NCBI GenBank assembly: GCA_016790425.1
Contig: JAEUPF010000128.1
Coordinates: 1 to 45,988 of the forward strand
Length of the DNA: 45,988 nt
Direction of reading: 5' to 3'
Source of the DNA: Rubrivivax sp.
Lineage (GTDB): Bacteria; Pseudomonadota; Gammaproteobacteria; Burkholderiales; Burkholderiaceae_C
Position 1 is the first letter of the stretch. The number at the start of each line of letters is the position of its first letter. The position numbers and the translations under genes are program-made. Of this stretch, positions 33,133 through 41,982 are shown in pieces. The notes beneath the pieces were generated by a model. It was not told the DNA's origin. It worked only from the letters and a program-made list of their open reading frames with translations, and ran no database searches.

Positions 33133-34374
33133 TCAGAAACGGTCGACGGCGTAAGGAGCGGGGTCGAAGCCCGGCGCCTGTCCGCTCACCAGGCGCGAGA
33201 GCAAGCGCCCGCTGGGCGGCCCGCCCGTCATGCCGAAATGGCCGTGCCCGAGGCACAGATACAGGCCCTCGTGCCCGGGGACGGGGCCGATGAATGGCAG
33301 GCTGTCGGGCGACGAAGGCCGGTGGCCCAGCCAGTAGGCCGGCTCGCCGGTCTGCAGCTTGGGGAAGATGCGGCGCGCGTGCCGCACCAGCACCTCGGCG
33401 CGGCGCTCGTCGGGCGGCGCCTGCAGACCCGCGATCTCCACCGTGCCGGCGGCGCGCAGGCCTTCCTCCATCGAGGTGAGCCCGAAGCCGCGGTTCTTCA
33501 CCGACATCGGCACCTTCAGCTTCAGGTTAGGCGAGGGCATCATCGCGTGGTAGCCGCGTTCGGTCTCGAGCGGGATCGCCACGCCCAGCGGCGCCAGCAG
33601 CTCCGTCGACCAGGCCCCCGCCGACACGACGACGCGCCGCACGTGGTGGTTGGCCACGTTGTTCATCAGCCGGTAGCCGCCACCTTCGCGCGGGATGATC
33701 TTCACAACGCGCTCGGTCAACACCTGGCCACCGGCTTCGGCCAGCTTGCGCGCCAGCGTGCGCACCAGGCGCTGCGGGTTCACGGTGTAGGCGTTGCCGG
33801 GGATCAGCAGGCCCTGCGTGATGTCGGGCGCGATCTCGGGGTAGAGGTCGCGGATCGCGGCCTGGTCGAGCTGCCGGTGCTCGATGCCGTGGCGGCGGCA
33901 GATGTCGAGCTCGATCTGCGCGCCAGCACCCTCGCCTTCCCAGATGCGCACCTGGCCGACCGGACGGATGAGGTCGTCGTAGTCCTCGGCGCCCAGCAGC
34001 TCGCGCCAGCAGTCGAGCGCGTCCTTGTGCAGCGCGCGCATGGCGTCGGAGATGCGCAGCACGTGCGACATCTGTCCGGCCTGGATCCAGCGCCACAGCC
34101 AGGGCGTGGCGGCCGGCATGTACGACGGGCTGACGCGCAGCGGCCCCTCGCGGTCGGTCAGCCAGCGCGGCACCTTGCGCATCATGCCGGGCAGCGCGAT
34201 AGGCACCGCGGTGTCCTTGCTGATGAGCCCGGCGTTTCCGTAGGAGGTGCCGCTGGCCGGCGGCTGCGCGTCGATGACGAGCACGCGCTGTCCGCTGCGC
34301 TGCAGGTACAGCGCGGCGCACAGGCCGGCGACGCCGGCGCCCAGAACGACGATGGAAGGCGACTCGCTCGACAT
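33133..34374 (-). CDS. DadA-like FAD-dependent amino acid oxidoreductase
   Basis: A 413-aa enzyme of the DAO/DadA family. The N-terminal Rossmann fingerprint VVLGAGVAGLCAALYL (about 8-23) ends in an acidic residue (VLVIDA). Further on are SYGNAGLISKD, the substrate-domain segment, and the C-terminal GHRPSSPDSLPFIGPVP and GHGHFGMTGGP typical of D-amino-acid dehydrogenases. It would oxidise an amino acid or secondary amine to an imino acid, passing electrons to the respiratory chain. The start is the ATG at 34374, 16 bases after the M24 stop. In this operon the likely substrate is the product of the M24-fold hydrolase, and RidA would clear the imine. Confidence 0.92.
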   Translation of the reverse strand: MSSESPSIVVLGAGVAGLCAALYLQRSGQRVLVIDAQPPASGTSYGNAGLISKDTAVPIALPGMMRKVPRWLTDREGPLRVSPSYMPAATPWLWRWIQAGQMSHVLRISDAMRALHKDALDCWRELLGAEDYDDLIRPVGQVRIWEGEGAGAQIELDICRRHGIEHRQLDQAAIRDLYPEIAPDITQGLLIPGNAYTVNPQRLVRTLARKLAEAGGQVLTERVVKIIPREGGGYRLMNNVANHHVRRVVVSAGAWSTELLAPLGVAIPLETERGYHAMMPSPNLKLKVPMSVKNRGFGLTSMEEGLRAAGTVEIAGLQAPPDERRAEVLVRHARRIFPKLQTGEPAYWLGHRPSSPDSLPFIGPVPGHEGLYLCLGHGHFGMTGGPPSGRLLSRLVSGQAPGFDPAPYAVDRF

Positions 34375-34390
34375 GAGATGTGGTTCCTGA

Positions 34391-35560
34391 TCAGTGGCGG
34401 ATGAACAGTTGCCGCGGCAGGCGCGAAAGGCAGTGCGGGCCGTCGGCGCGCACGTGCACGGTCTCGCTGACGGACACGTCGGCGGCCGAGGCGTACATGT
34501 GAAAGACCATGCCGGGCTCCACCGTCCAGCGCGCCTGCGGATGAAAGATGCGCGTGAAGTCACTGGTGCGCGGGCCGGCGGCGGCGTACAGGCCGAGCGT
34601 GTAGCCGCTGATGTTGTCGAAGCTCGTGCGCAGGCCGCTGGCCAGCAGTGCGTGGCGCAGGATGGCGTCGATTGCGGCGGCGTCGGCGCCGGGGCGCATG
34701 GCGGCGATCTGCCGGTCCTGGCACTCCACCAGGCGGCGCATCGCGTCCACCGTGGCGGGCGCCGCCGCGCCGACGGCCACGCAGCGCATCAGGCGCGCGC
34801 TGTAGCCGGCCACCCGCGGTGTCAGCTCGAGATGCACCACGTCGCCGGCGCGCAGCGGGCCGTCCTCGAGGTGGCCGTGCAGGAAGTCCCAGCCGCGGCC
34901 GGCGGAGATCGGGCCGGCCGGCCCGGGGTCGGCGCCGCGCTCGACGAAAGTGGCGGCGGCGATGCGCGCGGCGTCGCGCTGCGAAGCACCGGGGCTGCAG
35001 GCCTGGGCGGCGCGTGTCATGGCTTCGTCGGCGATGGCGGCCGCACGCGTCAGCAGCTCGATCTCCGCGGGAGACTTGTGCAGGCGCAGTTCCCAGACCA
35101 GCGGGCCCAGATCGACGAAGCTGCACTGCGGCAGCGCACGCTTCAGGGACTCGAAGCGCGCCAGCGGCATGCCGTAGGACATGAAGTCGAGCCCGATGCG
35201 CGCGCCGGCCAGGCCGCGGCGTGCCAGCGCGCCGGCCAGCACGGGGAAGGGGTCGTCCCAATCGGCGTAGGCGTTGACCTCGGTGATCCAGGTGCGCTGC
35301 CTGCACGGCGTGGCGTCGAGCGCGCGGATGACGAAGAACGGCTCGGCCTGCAGCGGCACGCCGACGCAGCGCCAGCGGTTCTCGGAATTGCCGTAGCCCG
35401 ACAGCCAGGTCATCGCCTCGATCTCGTCGAACAACGCCACGTCGACCCGCGCAGCGGCGAGCCGCTGGCGCAGGCGCTGCAAACGGGCAGCGTATTCGTC
35501 GGCCGTGAAGGCGCCAGCGCGGGTGGCCGCAGGGGCGGCATCAGGCGGCATGGCGTTCAC
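34391..35560 (-). CDS. M24-fold (creatinase/ectoine hydrolase-like) protein lacking metal ligands
   Basis: A 389-aa protein with the creatinase N-terminal domain (about 20-160) and the pita-bread M24 domain (165-380). Of the five dinuclear-metal ligands of Xaa-Pro aminopeptidases, only the last Glu (SETV) is visible. The first two Asp positions read Glu and Arg (HLELTP, YSARLMR), the His position reads SGYTLGL, and the fourth (Glu) reads FHMYAS. His228, exactly 12 residues before the GD turn, aligns with the catalytic His232 of creatinase. So it is more likely a metal-independent C-N hydrolase (creatinase- or DoeA-like) than a peptidase. Its start overlaps the upstream permease gene by 20 bases. 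Confidence 0.88.
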   Translation of the reverse strand: MNAMPPDAAPAATRAGAFTADEYAARLQRLRQRLAAARVDVALFDEIEAMTWLSGYGNSENRWRCVGVPLQAEPFFVIRALDATPCRQRTWITEVNAYADWDDPFPVLAGALARRGLAGARIGLDFMSYGMPLARFESLKRALPQCSFVDLGPLVWELRLHKSPAEIELLTRAAAIADEAMTRAAQACSPGASQRDAARIAAATFVERGADPGPAGPISAGRGWDFLHGHLEDGPLRAGDVVHLELTPRVAGYSARLMRCVAVGAAAPATVDAMRRLVECQDRQIAAMRPGADAAAIDAILRHALLASGLRTSFDNISGYTLGLYAAAGPRTSDFTRIFHPQARWTVEPGMVFHMYASAADVSVSETVHVRADGPHCLSRLPRQLFIRH

Positions 35561-36368
35561 GGCCCCTCAGCAGTTCGCGCGAGCGCCGGATGCCGGCGTC
35601 GAGCAGCAGGGTGAGCGCCGTCACGCCGATGAGAAAGGCGCTGACGGCGGCGATGATAGGTTCGACCTGCAGGTGCAGGCTGTTCCAGATGCGCACCGGC
35701 AGCGTCTCGGCCCGCACGCCGGCGAGGAAGAGCGAAATCACCAGCTCGTCGAATGACGCGAGGAAGGCGAACAGCGCCGCCGAAACGATGCCCGGCCAGG
35801 CCAGCGGGATCACGACGCGGGTGAACACACGCAGCCGGCTGCTGCCCAGGGACAGCGCGGCTCGCTCGAGGTTGGCGTCCACGCCCTGCAGCGCCGACAA
35901 CAGGATCAGCAGCACGATGGGCAGCGACAGCACCGAGTGGCACAGCGCGATCCACACCGGATTGCCGACCATGTTCAGCGGCGCCGACACGAAGTACATC
36001 GCGATGGCCGTGATGACGTGCGGCACGATCATCGGCATCAGCACGAACGACAGGATGAGCTTCTTCATGCCGAAGCGGCCGCGCACCATCGCGTAGGCGG
36101 CCATGAAGCCGAGCGCGGTGGCCATGGCGCACGACAGCGTGGCCACCAGCAGGCTGGACATCAGCGCCTTCTGCCAGCGCGAGTCGCCGAAGAAGGCCTT
36201 GAACCAGCGCAGGCCGTAGGCCTCGGGCGGGAATTTCACGACGCCCTGGTCGCCGAAGGCCAGCACGATGACGATGACGATGGGCGCCATCAGCAGCAGC
36301 CCGGCAGCCGTCACGTAGACCGGCAACGCGCGCACCAGCAGGGGTTGGTGGTCGGTGCGGGCGGCCAC
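35541..36368 (-). CDS. Spermidine/putrescine-type ABC transporter permease (PotC-like)
   Basis: A 275-aa inner-membrane protein with six helices. The VATLSCAMATALGFMAAYAM-type second helix, LILSFVLMPMIVPHVITAIA in parts, and the coupling loop with LGSSRLRVFTRVVIPLAWPGI (EAA motif) assign it to the PotC branch of binding-protein-dependent permeases. It pairs with the adjacent permease. The polar C-terminus overlaps the M24 start. Substrate is set by the binding protein; this branch covers polyamines, opines and amino-acid derivatives. Confidence 0.93.
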   Translation of the reverse strand: MAARTDHQPLLVRALPVYVTAAGLLLMAPIVIVIVLAFGDQGVVKFPPEAYGLRWFKAFFGDSRWQKALMSSLLVATLSCAMATALGFMAAYAMVRGRFGMKKLILSFVLMPMIVPHVITAIAMYFVSAPLNMVGNPVWIALCHSVLSLPIVLLILLSALQGVDANLERAALSLGSSRLRVFTRVVIPLAWPGIVSAALFAFLASFDELVISLFLAGVRAETLPVRIWNSLHLQVEPIIAAVSAFLIGVTALTLLLDAGIRRSRELLRGRERHAA

Positions 36369-36372
36369 GGCG

Positions 36373-37221
36373 TCAGCTCCCCATCATCTTCTGCAGGTCG
36401 GTGACGCGGTAGTACACCGCGTACAACACCAGCGTCAGGCCCAGCAGCACGAGCGACATCACCGCGGCGCCGGGCCAGTCGAGCGTGATCTCGACCGCGC
36501 GCTCGATCAGCATCGCGATCATCACGTCGGCAGGACCACCCATCAGCGCGGGGGTGATGAAGAAGCCGATCGCCAGGATGAAGACGATCAGCGAGCCCGA
36601 GATCACGCCGTGCAGCGAAAGCGGGAAGTACACGCGGCGGAAGGCGTACACGCTGCCTGCGCCCAGCCCGCGCGCCGCGCGCATCAGGCTCGGGTCGATG
36701 GCCTTCATCGTTGCGAACAGCGTCAGCACCATGTACGGCAGCAGCACGTACACCATGCCGATGACGACGGCCGTCTTCGTGTACAGCAGGTCCAGCGGCT
36801 GCTCGATCACGCCCAGCGCCATCAGCGCCTCGTTGATCAGCCCATTGCGGCCGAGCAGCACCATCCAGGCGTAGGTGCGCACGATGATGCTGGTGAAGTA
36901 CGGCACGATGATGCAGAACAGCACCAGCGTGAAGCGCAACCCGCCGCGGTGCGCCATGTAGAAGGCGATGGGGTAACTGATGACGAGCACCGCCAGCGTG
37001 ACCAGCAGCGAGATGCCGAGCGTGGTGCTCAGCGCTGTCGTCACGGCTTCGGCCGCCAGCACGGCGGCGAAGCGCCCGGCCAGCGTGGCCAGCCCGCCCT
37101 GCCCGGCAAGCGTCTGCACGAAGAACAGCAGCATCGGCCCCATGAAGCCGGCCGTCAGCAGCAGCAGCGCCGGCGCGATGAGCCAGGAGCCCTCGGACGC
37201 GAACGCGCGCCGTGCCGCCAC
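36373..37221 (-). CDS. Spermidine/putrescine-type ABC transporter permease (PotB-like)
   Basis: A 282-aa inner-membrane protein with six helices. GLGAGSVYAFRRVYFPLSLHGVISG holds the coupling EAA-like loop, and VPYFTSIIVRTYAWMVLLGR is the typical PotB segment. I chose the GTG at 37221, 1 base after the TGA of the ATPase gene (TGAGGTG). The preceding frame runs into the end of the ATPase gene and is not protein-like. Translation is probably coupled to the ATPase gene. It is followed after 4 bases by the second permease. Confidence 0.9.
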   Translation of the reverse strand: MAARRAFASEGSWLIAPALLLLTAGFMGPMLLFFVQTLAGQGGLATLAGRFAAVLAAEAVTTALSTTLGISLLVTLAVLVISYPIAFYMAHRGGLRFTLVLFCIIVPYFTSIIVRTYAWMVLLGRNGLINEALMALGVIEQPLDLLYTKTAVVIGMVYVLLPYMVLTLFATMKAIDPSLMRAARGLGAGSVYAFRRVYFPLSLHGVISGSLIVFILAIGFFITPALMGGPADVMIAMLIERAVEITLDWPGAAVMSLVLLGLTLVLYAVYYRVTDLQKMMGS

Positions 37222-37222
37222 C

Positions 37223-38347
<1,125 letters not shown>

Positions 38348-38354
38348 CGGGGTC

Positions 38355-39434
38355 TCACTTGGCGACGATCCACCTGGACCAGGCGTCGCTCACCTTGGTT
38401 CTGTTGTTGGCCCACCATTCGATGTCGAGCATGAAGCCCCTGGACTTGGTCCACGGGGTGCCGGTGGACGGGTCCATCAGGTCCTTCGATGCGGCGCCGT
38501 AGGACTTGACGTTGACGGGGATCGCCTTGTACTTGGACAGCCAGCGCGATTGCACCTCGGGGCTGCTGGCGTAGTCGATGTACTTGCGCGCCGCCTCGAC
38601 GTTGCGGGTGCCCGCCGGAATGCCGTACGACTGCACCAGGATCGCGTTCTGGTTCCACGAGATGCCCAGCGGGGCGCCCTCGGCCATCGCGGCGTGCACG
38701 CGGGTGCTCCACAGCGAGCCCATCACCACCTCGCCGTTGGTCAGCATCGTGGACGACAGCGCGCCGGTGTCCCAGAACTTCGGGATCTGGCTGCGGATGC
38801 GCGACATGACCTTCAGGGCGCGGTCGATGTCGATGGGGTAGAGCTTGTCCATCGGCACGCCGTCGGCCAGCAGTGCGTATTCCAGGCCGACGCTGCCCGA
38901 GGCCATGTCGGCCAGTGTCCGGCGACCGGGGATCTTGTTCACGTCCCAGAAGTCGGCCCACGACCTGGGCTCGGAGCCGGGCTTCACGGCCTTGGTGTTG
39001 TAGGCCATGACCATCGCGTAGATGAACGAGCCGACCTGGAACTTGCGCCGCACCGCGGCGTCGATGTCGTTCGGGTTGGTGTACTTGAAGTCGCTGTACG
39101 GGATGGGCTGCATGTAGTTCAGCCGCTCCAGTTCGAGCAGGGCGTTGTCGCCGGTGTCGATGACGTCGAGCTCGTTCTGGCCCGATTTCATCATCGCCAT
39201 CAGCTTGGCGATGGTGGCCGCCACCGGCACGACCTCGATGCCGGTCTCCTTCTTGAAGGGGTCGTAGACGGTCTCGCGCTTGATGTCGTCGAACACGCCC
39301 CCGGGCGTGCGCACCACCACCTGTGTGGCGGCCGAGGCGTGGCGCGTCCAGATCATGAACGGCGCCACCGCCGCCGATGCCAGCGACAGCGTGAGATTGC
39401 GGCGGGCCCGGGAGGGCGTCAGGAGCTTGTTCAT
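38355..39434 (-). CDS. Extracellular solute-binding protein (PotD/SBP_bac_8 type)
   Basis: A 359-aa periplasmic protein. The N-terminus has an Arg-Arg pair before the hydrophobic stretch (SRARRNLTLSLASAAVA) and cleavage near HASA, so export may be by Tat or Sec. The mature part has the cluster D family pattern: TPGGVFDDIKRE, YDPFKKETGIEV, LDVIDTGDNALLELE, AYNTKAV, SWADFWD and GEVVMGSLWSTR. Such proteins bind polyamines, opines, or amino-acid derivatives. It is the first gene of the transport-catabolism operon and lies 190 bases after the LysR gene, with a promoter and operator in that gap. Confidence 0.93.
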   Translation of the reverse strand: MNKLLTPSRARRNLTLSLASAAVAPFMIWTRHASAATQVVVRTPGGVFDDIKRETVYDPFKKETGIEVVPVAATIAKLMAMMKSGQNELDVIDTGDNALLELERLNYMQPIPYSDFKYTNPNDIDAAVRRKFQVGSFIYAMVMAYNTKAVKPGSEPRSWADFWDVNKIPGRRTLADMASGSVGLEYALLADGVPMDKLYPIDIDRALKVMSRIRSQIPKFWDTGALSSTMLTNGEVVMGSLWSTRVHAAMAEGAPLGISWNQNAILVQSYGIPAGTRNVEAARKYIDYASSPEVQSRWLSKYKAIPVNVKSYGAASKDLMDPSTGTPWTKSRGFMLDIEWWANNRTKVSDAWSRWIVAK

Positions 39435-39494
39435 GCGCGGTCCTCGTCAAAGGCGTGCGCCCGAAGTAGCTCGGCTTCACCCCTTGTTCGATTC

Positions 39495-39523
39495 AGTCTC
39501 GAAGAAGGCCCAGGCACGGTCAA
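39495..39523 (-). promoter_or_regulatory. Putative promoter of the binding-protein/M24/DadA/RidA operon
   Basis: On the minus strand TTGACC (39523-39518, five of six -35 bases) is followed after 17 bases by a weak -10 GAGACT (39500-39495). Transcription would start near 39488, leaving a leader of about 54 bases to the ATG at 39434. The weak -10 fits activation by the LysR-type protein. Confidence 0.45.
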
Positions 39524-39543
39524 GGAAGAGAAAACCCGAAATC

Positions 39544-39569
39544 ATCACCGTGGGTGATCGCCCATCACC
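39544..39569. promoter_or_regulatory. Putative LysR-type operator
   Basis: ATCACC-GTG-GGTGAT (39544-39558) is a perfect 15-base dyad that contains a T-N11-A box. A further ATCACC at 39564-39569 makes a second, overlapping dyad with GGTGAT. The first is centred near -63 from the predicted start of the operon, where LysR-type regulators place their recognition site. Confidence 0.5.
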
Positions 39570-39624
39570 TGATGTGCAGCAGCGCCGCTGACAAGGCGTC
39601 GACGAAGTGCTCCTCGCTGCGGGA

Positions 39625-40548
39625 TCAGCGCAGCGCCACGGCGTCTTGGGCCAGAGCCGCCATCTGTTGCCGCGCCAGACCGACCAGCCGCTCGCGGTCG
39701 GCAACGGGCAGGCGGCTTTCCACCCAGTACGCGTGATAGCTCAGGTACACCTGCGGCTCGAGCGCTCGCGTCACCACCTGTGCGCGCGGGAACAGCCAGG
39801 CTGGAAGCGGGTTCGTGATGGTGAAGCCGATGCCGGCGGCCACCATCGCGCACGCGGTGATGATGACCGGACATTCCACCACCGTCGCCGGGAGGCGGGC
39901 GCAGTTGCGGAACACGCGCGCTATCAGCAGGTCCATGCGCTCGACACGGCCAGGGCTGATCATCGGCTCGTCGAGCAGCTGCGCCGCCTTCAGTGGACCG
40001 CGCCCCCGTGCCAGCGGGTGCGTGGCCGCCAGGTAGCACACCATCGGCAGGCGTGCCACGAGTTCGCTTGCCAGCCCGCGTATCGGTGGCACCTCGGGCC
40101 CGAAGCCGATGTCGGCCTTCTGCGTGGCCACCATGGACGCCACCAGGTTGGCATTGCGCGACTCCACCGACAGCAGCGTCGCCGGTGCGGCGTCGCGATA
40201 GGCGCGAAGCACGCCGGGCAGCGTCGACGCGCCGAACGCCGGCGTGGCTGTCACCACCAGCCGGCGCCCCTGTCCCTGTGCCACGCGCTCCGCGGCCTGG
40301 TTGATCTCCTCCAGCCCGGTGAACGACCGCTCGATCTCGTCGAACAGTTGCGACGCGGCCGCGTTCGGCAGCAGGCAGCCGGCGCGCCGCTCGAACAGCT
40401 TGAAGCCGAGCCGGTTTTCGGCGTCGCGCAGACTGTTGCTGACCGCCGGCTGCGTGACGTTGAGCTGCCCCGCGGCCGCCGTCACCGACCCCGTCTTCAG
40501 CACGGCGCGGATGGCTTCTATGTGGCGGAACCCGAGCGCGCTGAGCAT
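39625..40548 (-). CDS. LysR family transcriptional regulator
   Basis: A 307-aa regulator. The N-terminal winged HTH (about 4-62) reads FRHIEAIRAVLKTGSVTAAA then TQPAVSNSLRDAENRLGFKLFERR, and a substrate-binding domain follows (about 90-295). Similar proteins regulate opine, octopine or amino-acid catabolic operons next to PotD-type transporters. I prefer the ATG at 40548 over an in-frame GTG directly before it. The gene lies upstream of, and on the same strand as, the operon it probably activates. A -10-like TAGATT at 40576-40571 (minus strand) lies 23 bases upstream of its ATG. Confidence 0.94.
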   Translation of the reverse strand: MLSALGFRHIEAIRAVLKTGSVTAAAGQLNVTQPAVSNSLRDAENRLGFKLFERRAGCLLPNAAASQLFDEIERSFTGLEEINQAAERVAQGQGRRLVVTATPAFGASTLPGVLRAYRDAAPATLLSVESRNANLVASMVATQKADIGFGPEVPPIRGLASELVARLPMVCYLAATHPLARGRGPLKAAQLLDEPMISPGRVERMDLLIARVFRNCARLPATVVECPVIITACAMVAAGIGFTITNPLPAWLFPRAQVVTRALEPQVYLSYHAYWVESRLPVADRERLVGLARQQMAALAQDAVALR

Positions 40549-40858
40549 CACGACTTCTCGTCGGCGGCGGAATCTACAACGGGTGGCCCCGGCGGCGCTG
40601 GCGAACCGTGCGACGCCGAGCCGGTACCCCGGAGGGTGTGACAGTGGCCTCGTCGTGAACGCAGGGTGGGGGCGTCGTCACCTGCACCTTCAGGCCGAAG
40701 ATCCGGGCGAACACAAGATCGCCGGGCAGCGTGAGCATAGCGCGCTACCCGGCCCGTGCCGGCGCCGCGAGCCGGAGCCGGCCGCCTCACCGGGGGCGCA
40801 ACGGGAGCTTCCTGTGAAGGGCCGGCGCGCGCCGGTGGCGGGCCCTCCTGGCATCCAA
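40549..40858. other. 310-base intergenic stretch between the LysR and aminotransferase genes
   Basis: This gap has no credible gene. Near 40571-40576 lies the -10-like element for the LysR gene (minus strand). At 40818-40846 an inverted repeat (AGGGCC with GGCCCT around a CCGGCGCGCGCCGG palindrome) could form a hairpin 12 bases beyond the stop of the leftward aminotransferase gene. It lacks a T-tract. The rest is GC-rich sequence in which I see nothing specific. Confidence 0.4.
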
Positions 40859-41878
40859 TCAAGCGCCGTAGTCCACCGGGTCGCGGCACGCGGGCTCGTC
40901 GTGCATCGCCCAGTAGGCGGCCTGCAGGCGCTTCGACACCGGCCCGGGGAACTGGGGCAGCGGCACGCCGTCCAGCCGGGCCACCGGCAGGATGCCGCCG
41001 CCGGTGGAGGTGAGGAACACCTCGTCGGCCTGGCGGAACTCGGTGGCCGGCAGCGGCTGCACGCGCAGCGGGATGCCCAGCCACCCGCACAGCTCGATCG
41101 CCGTGCGCCGCGAGACGCCTTCGAGCACGCCGCGCTCGGCGGTGTGCACGACGCCCCCCTTGACCATGAAGACGTTGAAGCCCGGGCCTTCGGCGATGTG
41201 GCCTTGCGCGTCGACGACGCAACTCGTGTCGCGGCCGCGGTCGTAGGCGTCGAACAGCGACTGCACGAGGTCGATCCAGTGGTAGTTCTTGACGCGCGGG
41301 TCCACCGACTCGGGCGCGATGCGCACGCGCTCGCTGACGTGCAGGTCGATGCCCTGCGCCTGCTTTTCCGGCGGCGCGATCCACACGAACGGCAGCGCGT
41401 AGGCGTAGAAGCGGTTGACGGCCAGGCGCGGGTCGCGCGCGCCCCTGGGCGGCACGCCGCGCGTGCAGACCATCGCCACGTAGGCGTCGCGCAGCCCCGC
41501 GCCACGCACGCAGCCGTGCAGGATGCGGCGCAGCTCGGCGCCGCTGTAGGGGATCGCCAGGCGCATCGAGGCGAGGCTGGCGAAGAAGCGCTCGATGTGC
41601 GTGTCGAGGCGGAAGAAGGCGCCTTGCCACACGCTGGCCACGTCGTAGGTGGCGTCCGAGCGCGTGAAGCCCCAGTCGAACAGCGAGATCTTCGCGTCGG
41701 CCAGGGCGCAGAAGGCGCCGTCGGCGAAGGCGCAGCCGCCCTCGAAGGCGGCCGCTGCGGGCAACGGTGGCAGCGGCATGGGAGGCGAGGGGGACGAGGG
41801 GGACGACGGGGACGACGGGGACGACGAGGGCGAGGGGGACGATGGAGGCGATGCAGGCGTGCGGGCGAGGTCGTTCAT
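40859..41878 (-). CDS. Class IV (fold-type IV) PLP-dependent aminotransferase
   Basis: A 339-aa protein of the branched-chain/D-amino-acid aminotransferase superfamily. It has GFTRSDATYDVASVW, LDTHIERFFASLASMRL, the PLP Lys197 in RVKNYHW, AEGPGFNVFMV, GVLEGVSRRTAIEL and LTSTGGGILPV. The family transfers amino groups between amino acids or amines and keto acids. The N-terminal part suggests the BCAT-like/(R)-amine transaminase group more than IlvE itself, but the substrate is not readable. Residues 10-33 are a Ser/Pro low-complexity run encoded by a DNA repeat. The ATG at 41779 (Met34), just after the repeat, is a possible alternative start; neither start has a good ribosome site. Confidence 0.88.
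   Translation of the reverse strand: MNDLARTPASPPSSPSPSSSPSSPSSPSSPSPPMPLPPLPAAAAFEGGCAFADGAFCALADAKISLFDWGFTRSDATYDVASVWQGAFFRLDTHIERFFASLASMRLAIPYSGAELRRILHGCVRGAGLRDAYVAMVCTRGVPPRGARDPRLAVNRFYAYALPFVWIAPPEKQAQGIDLHVSERVRIAPESVDPRVKNYHWIDLVQSLFDAYDRGRDTSCVVDAQGHIAEGPGFNVFMVKGGVVHTAERGVLEGVSRRTAIELCGWLGIPLRVQPLPATEFRQADEVFLTSTGGGILPVARLDGVPLPQFPGPVSKRLQAAYWAMHDEPACRDPVDYGA
41781..41850. repeat. Short tandem repeat (9-base units) in the aminotransferase N-terminus
   Basis: Imperfect 9-base units of the form GACGACGGG (interspersed with GACGAGGGG) run through this stretch. They encode Ser-Pro-Ser-type residues on the minus strand. The unit length is a multiple of three, so copy-number change keeps the frame. 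It may be polymorphic between strains. Confidence 0.7.
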
Positions 41879-41967
41879 GGTGGGGTGGGGCTTTCGCAGG
41901 GCCCGGCGATCGTAGACCTCCAGCCCCGCTCGACACGCGCCGCGTCGCCGCCGGCCGGCGGCGTCGC

Positions 41968-41973
41968 TAGACT
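41968..41973 (+). promoter_or_regulatory. Putative -10 of dusC, giving a near-leaderless message
   Basis: TAGACT (four of six consensus bases) ends 9 bases before the dusC ATG. Transcription would start at about 41980, 3 bases before the start codon. No Shine-Dalgarno is present. No -35 is clear. Confidence 0.4.
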
Positions 41974-41982
41974 CGGCGCGCC

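Noticed and set aside
41781-41850. Possible CRISPR-like array
   Set aside because: Units are 9 bases, contiguous, without spacers, and lie inside a coding region.
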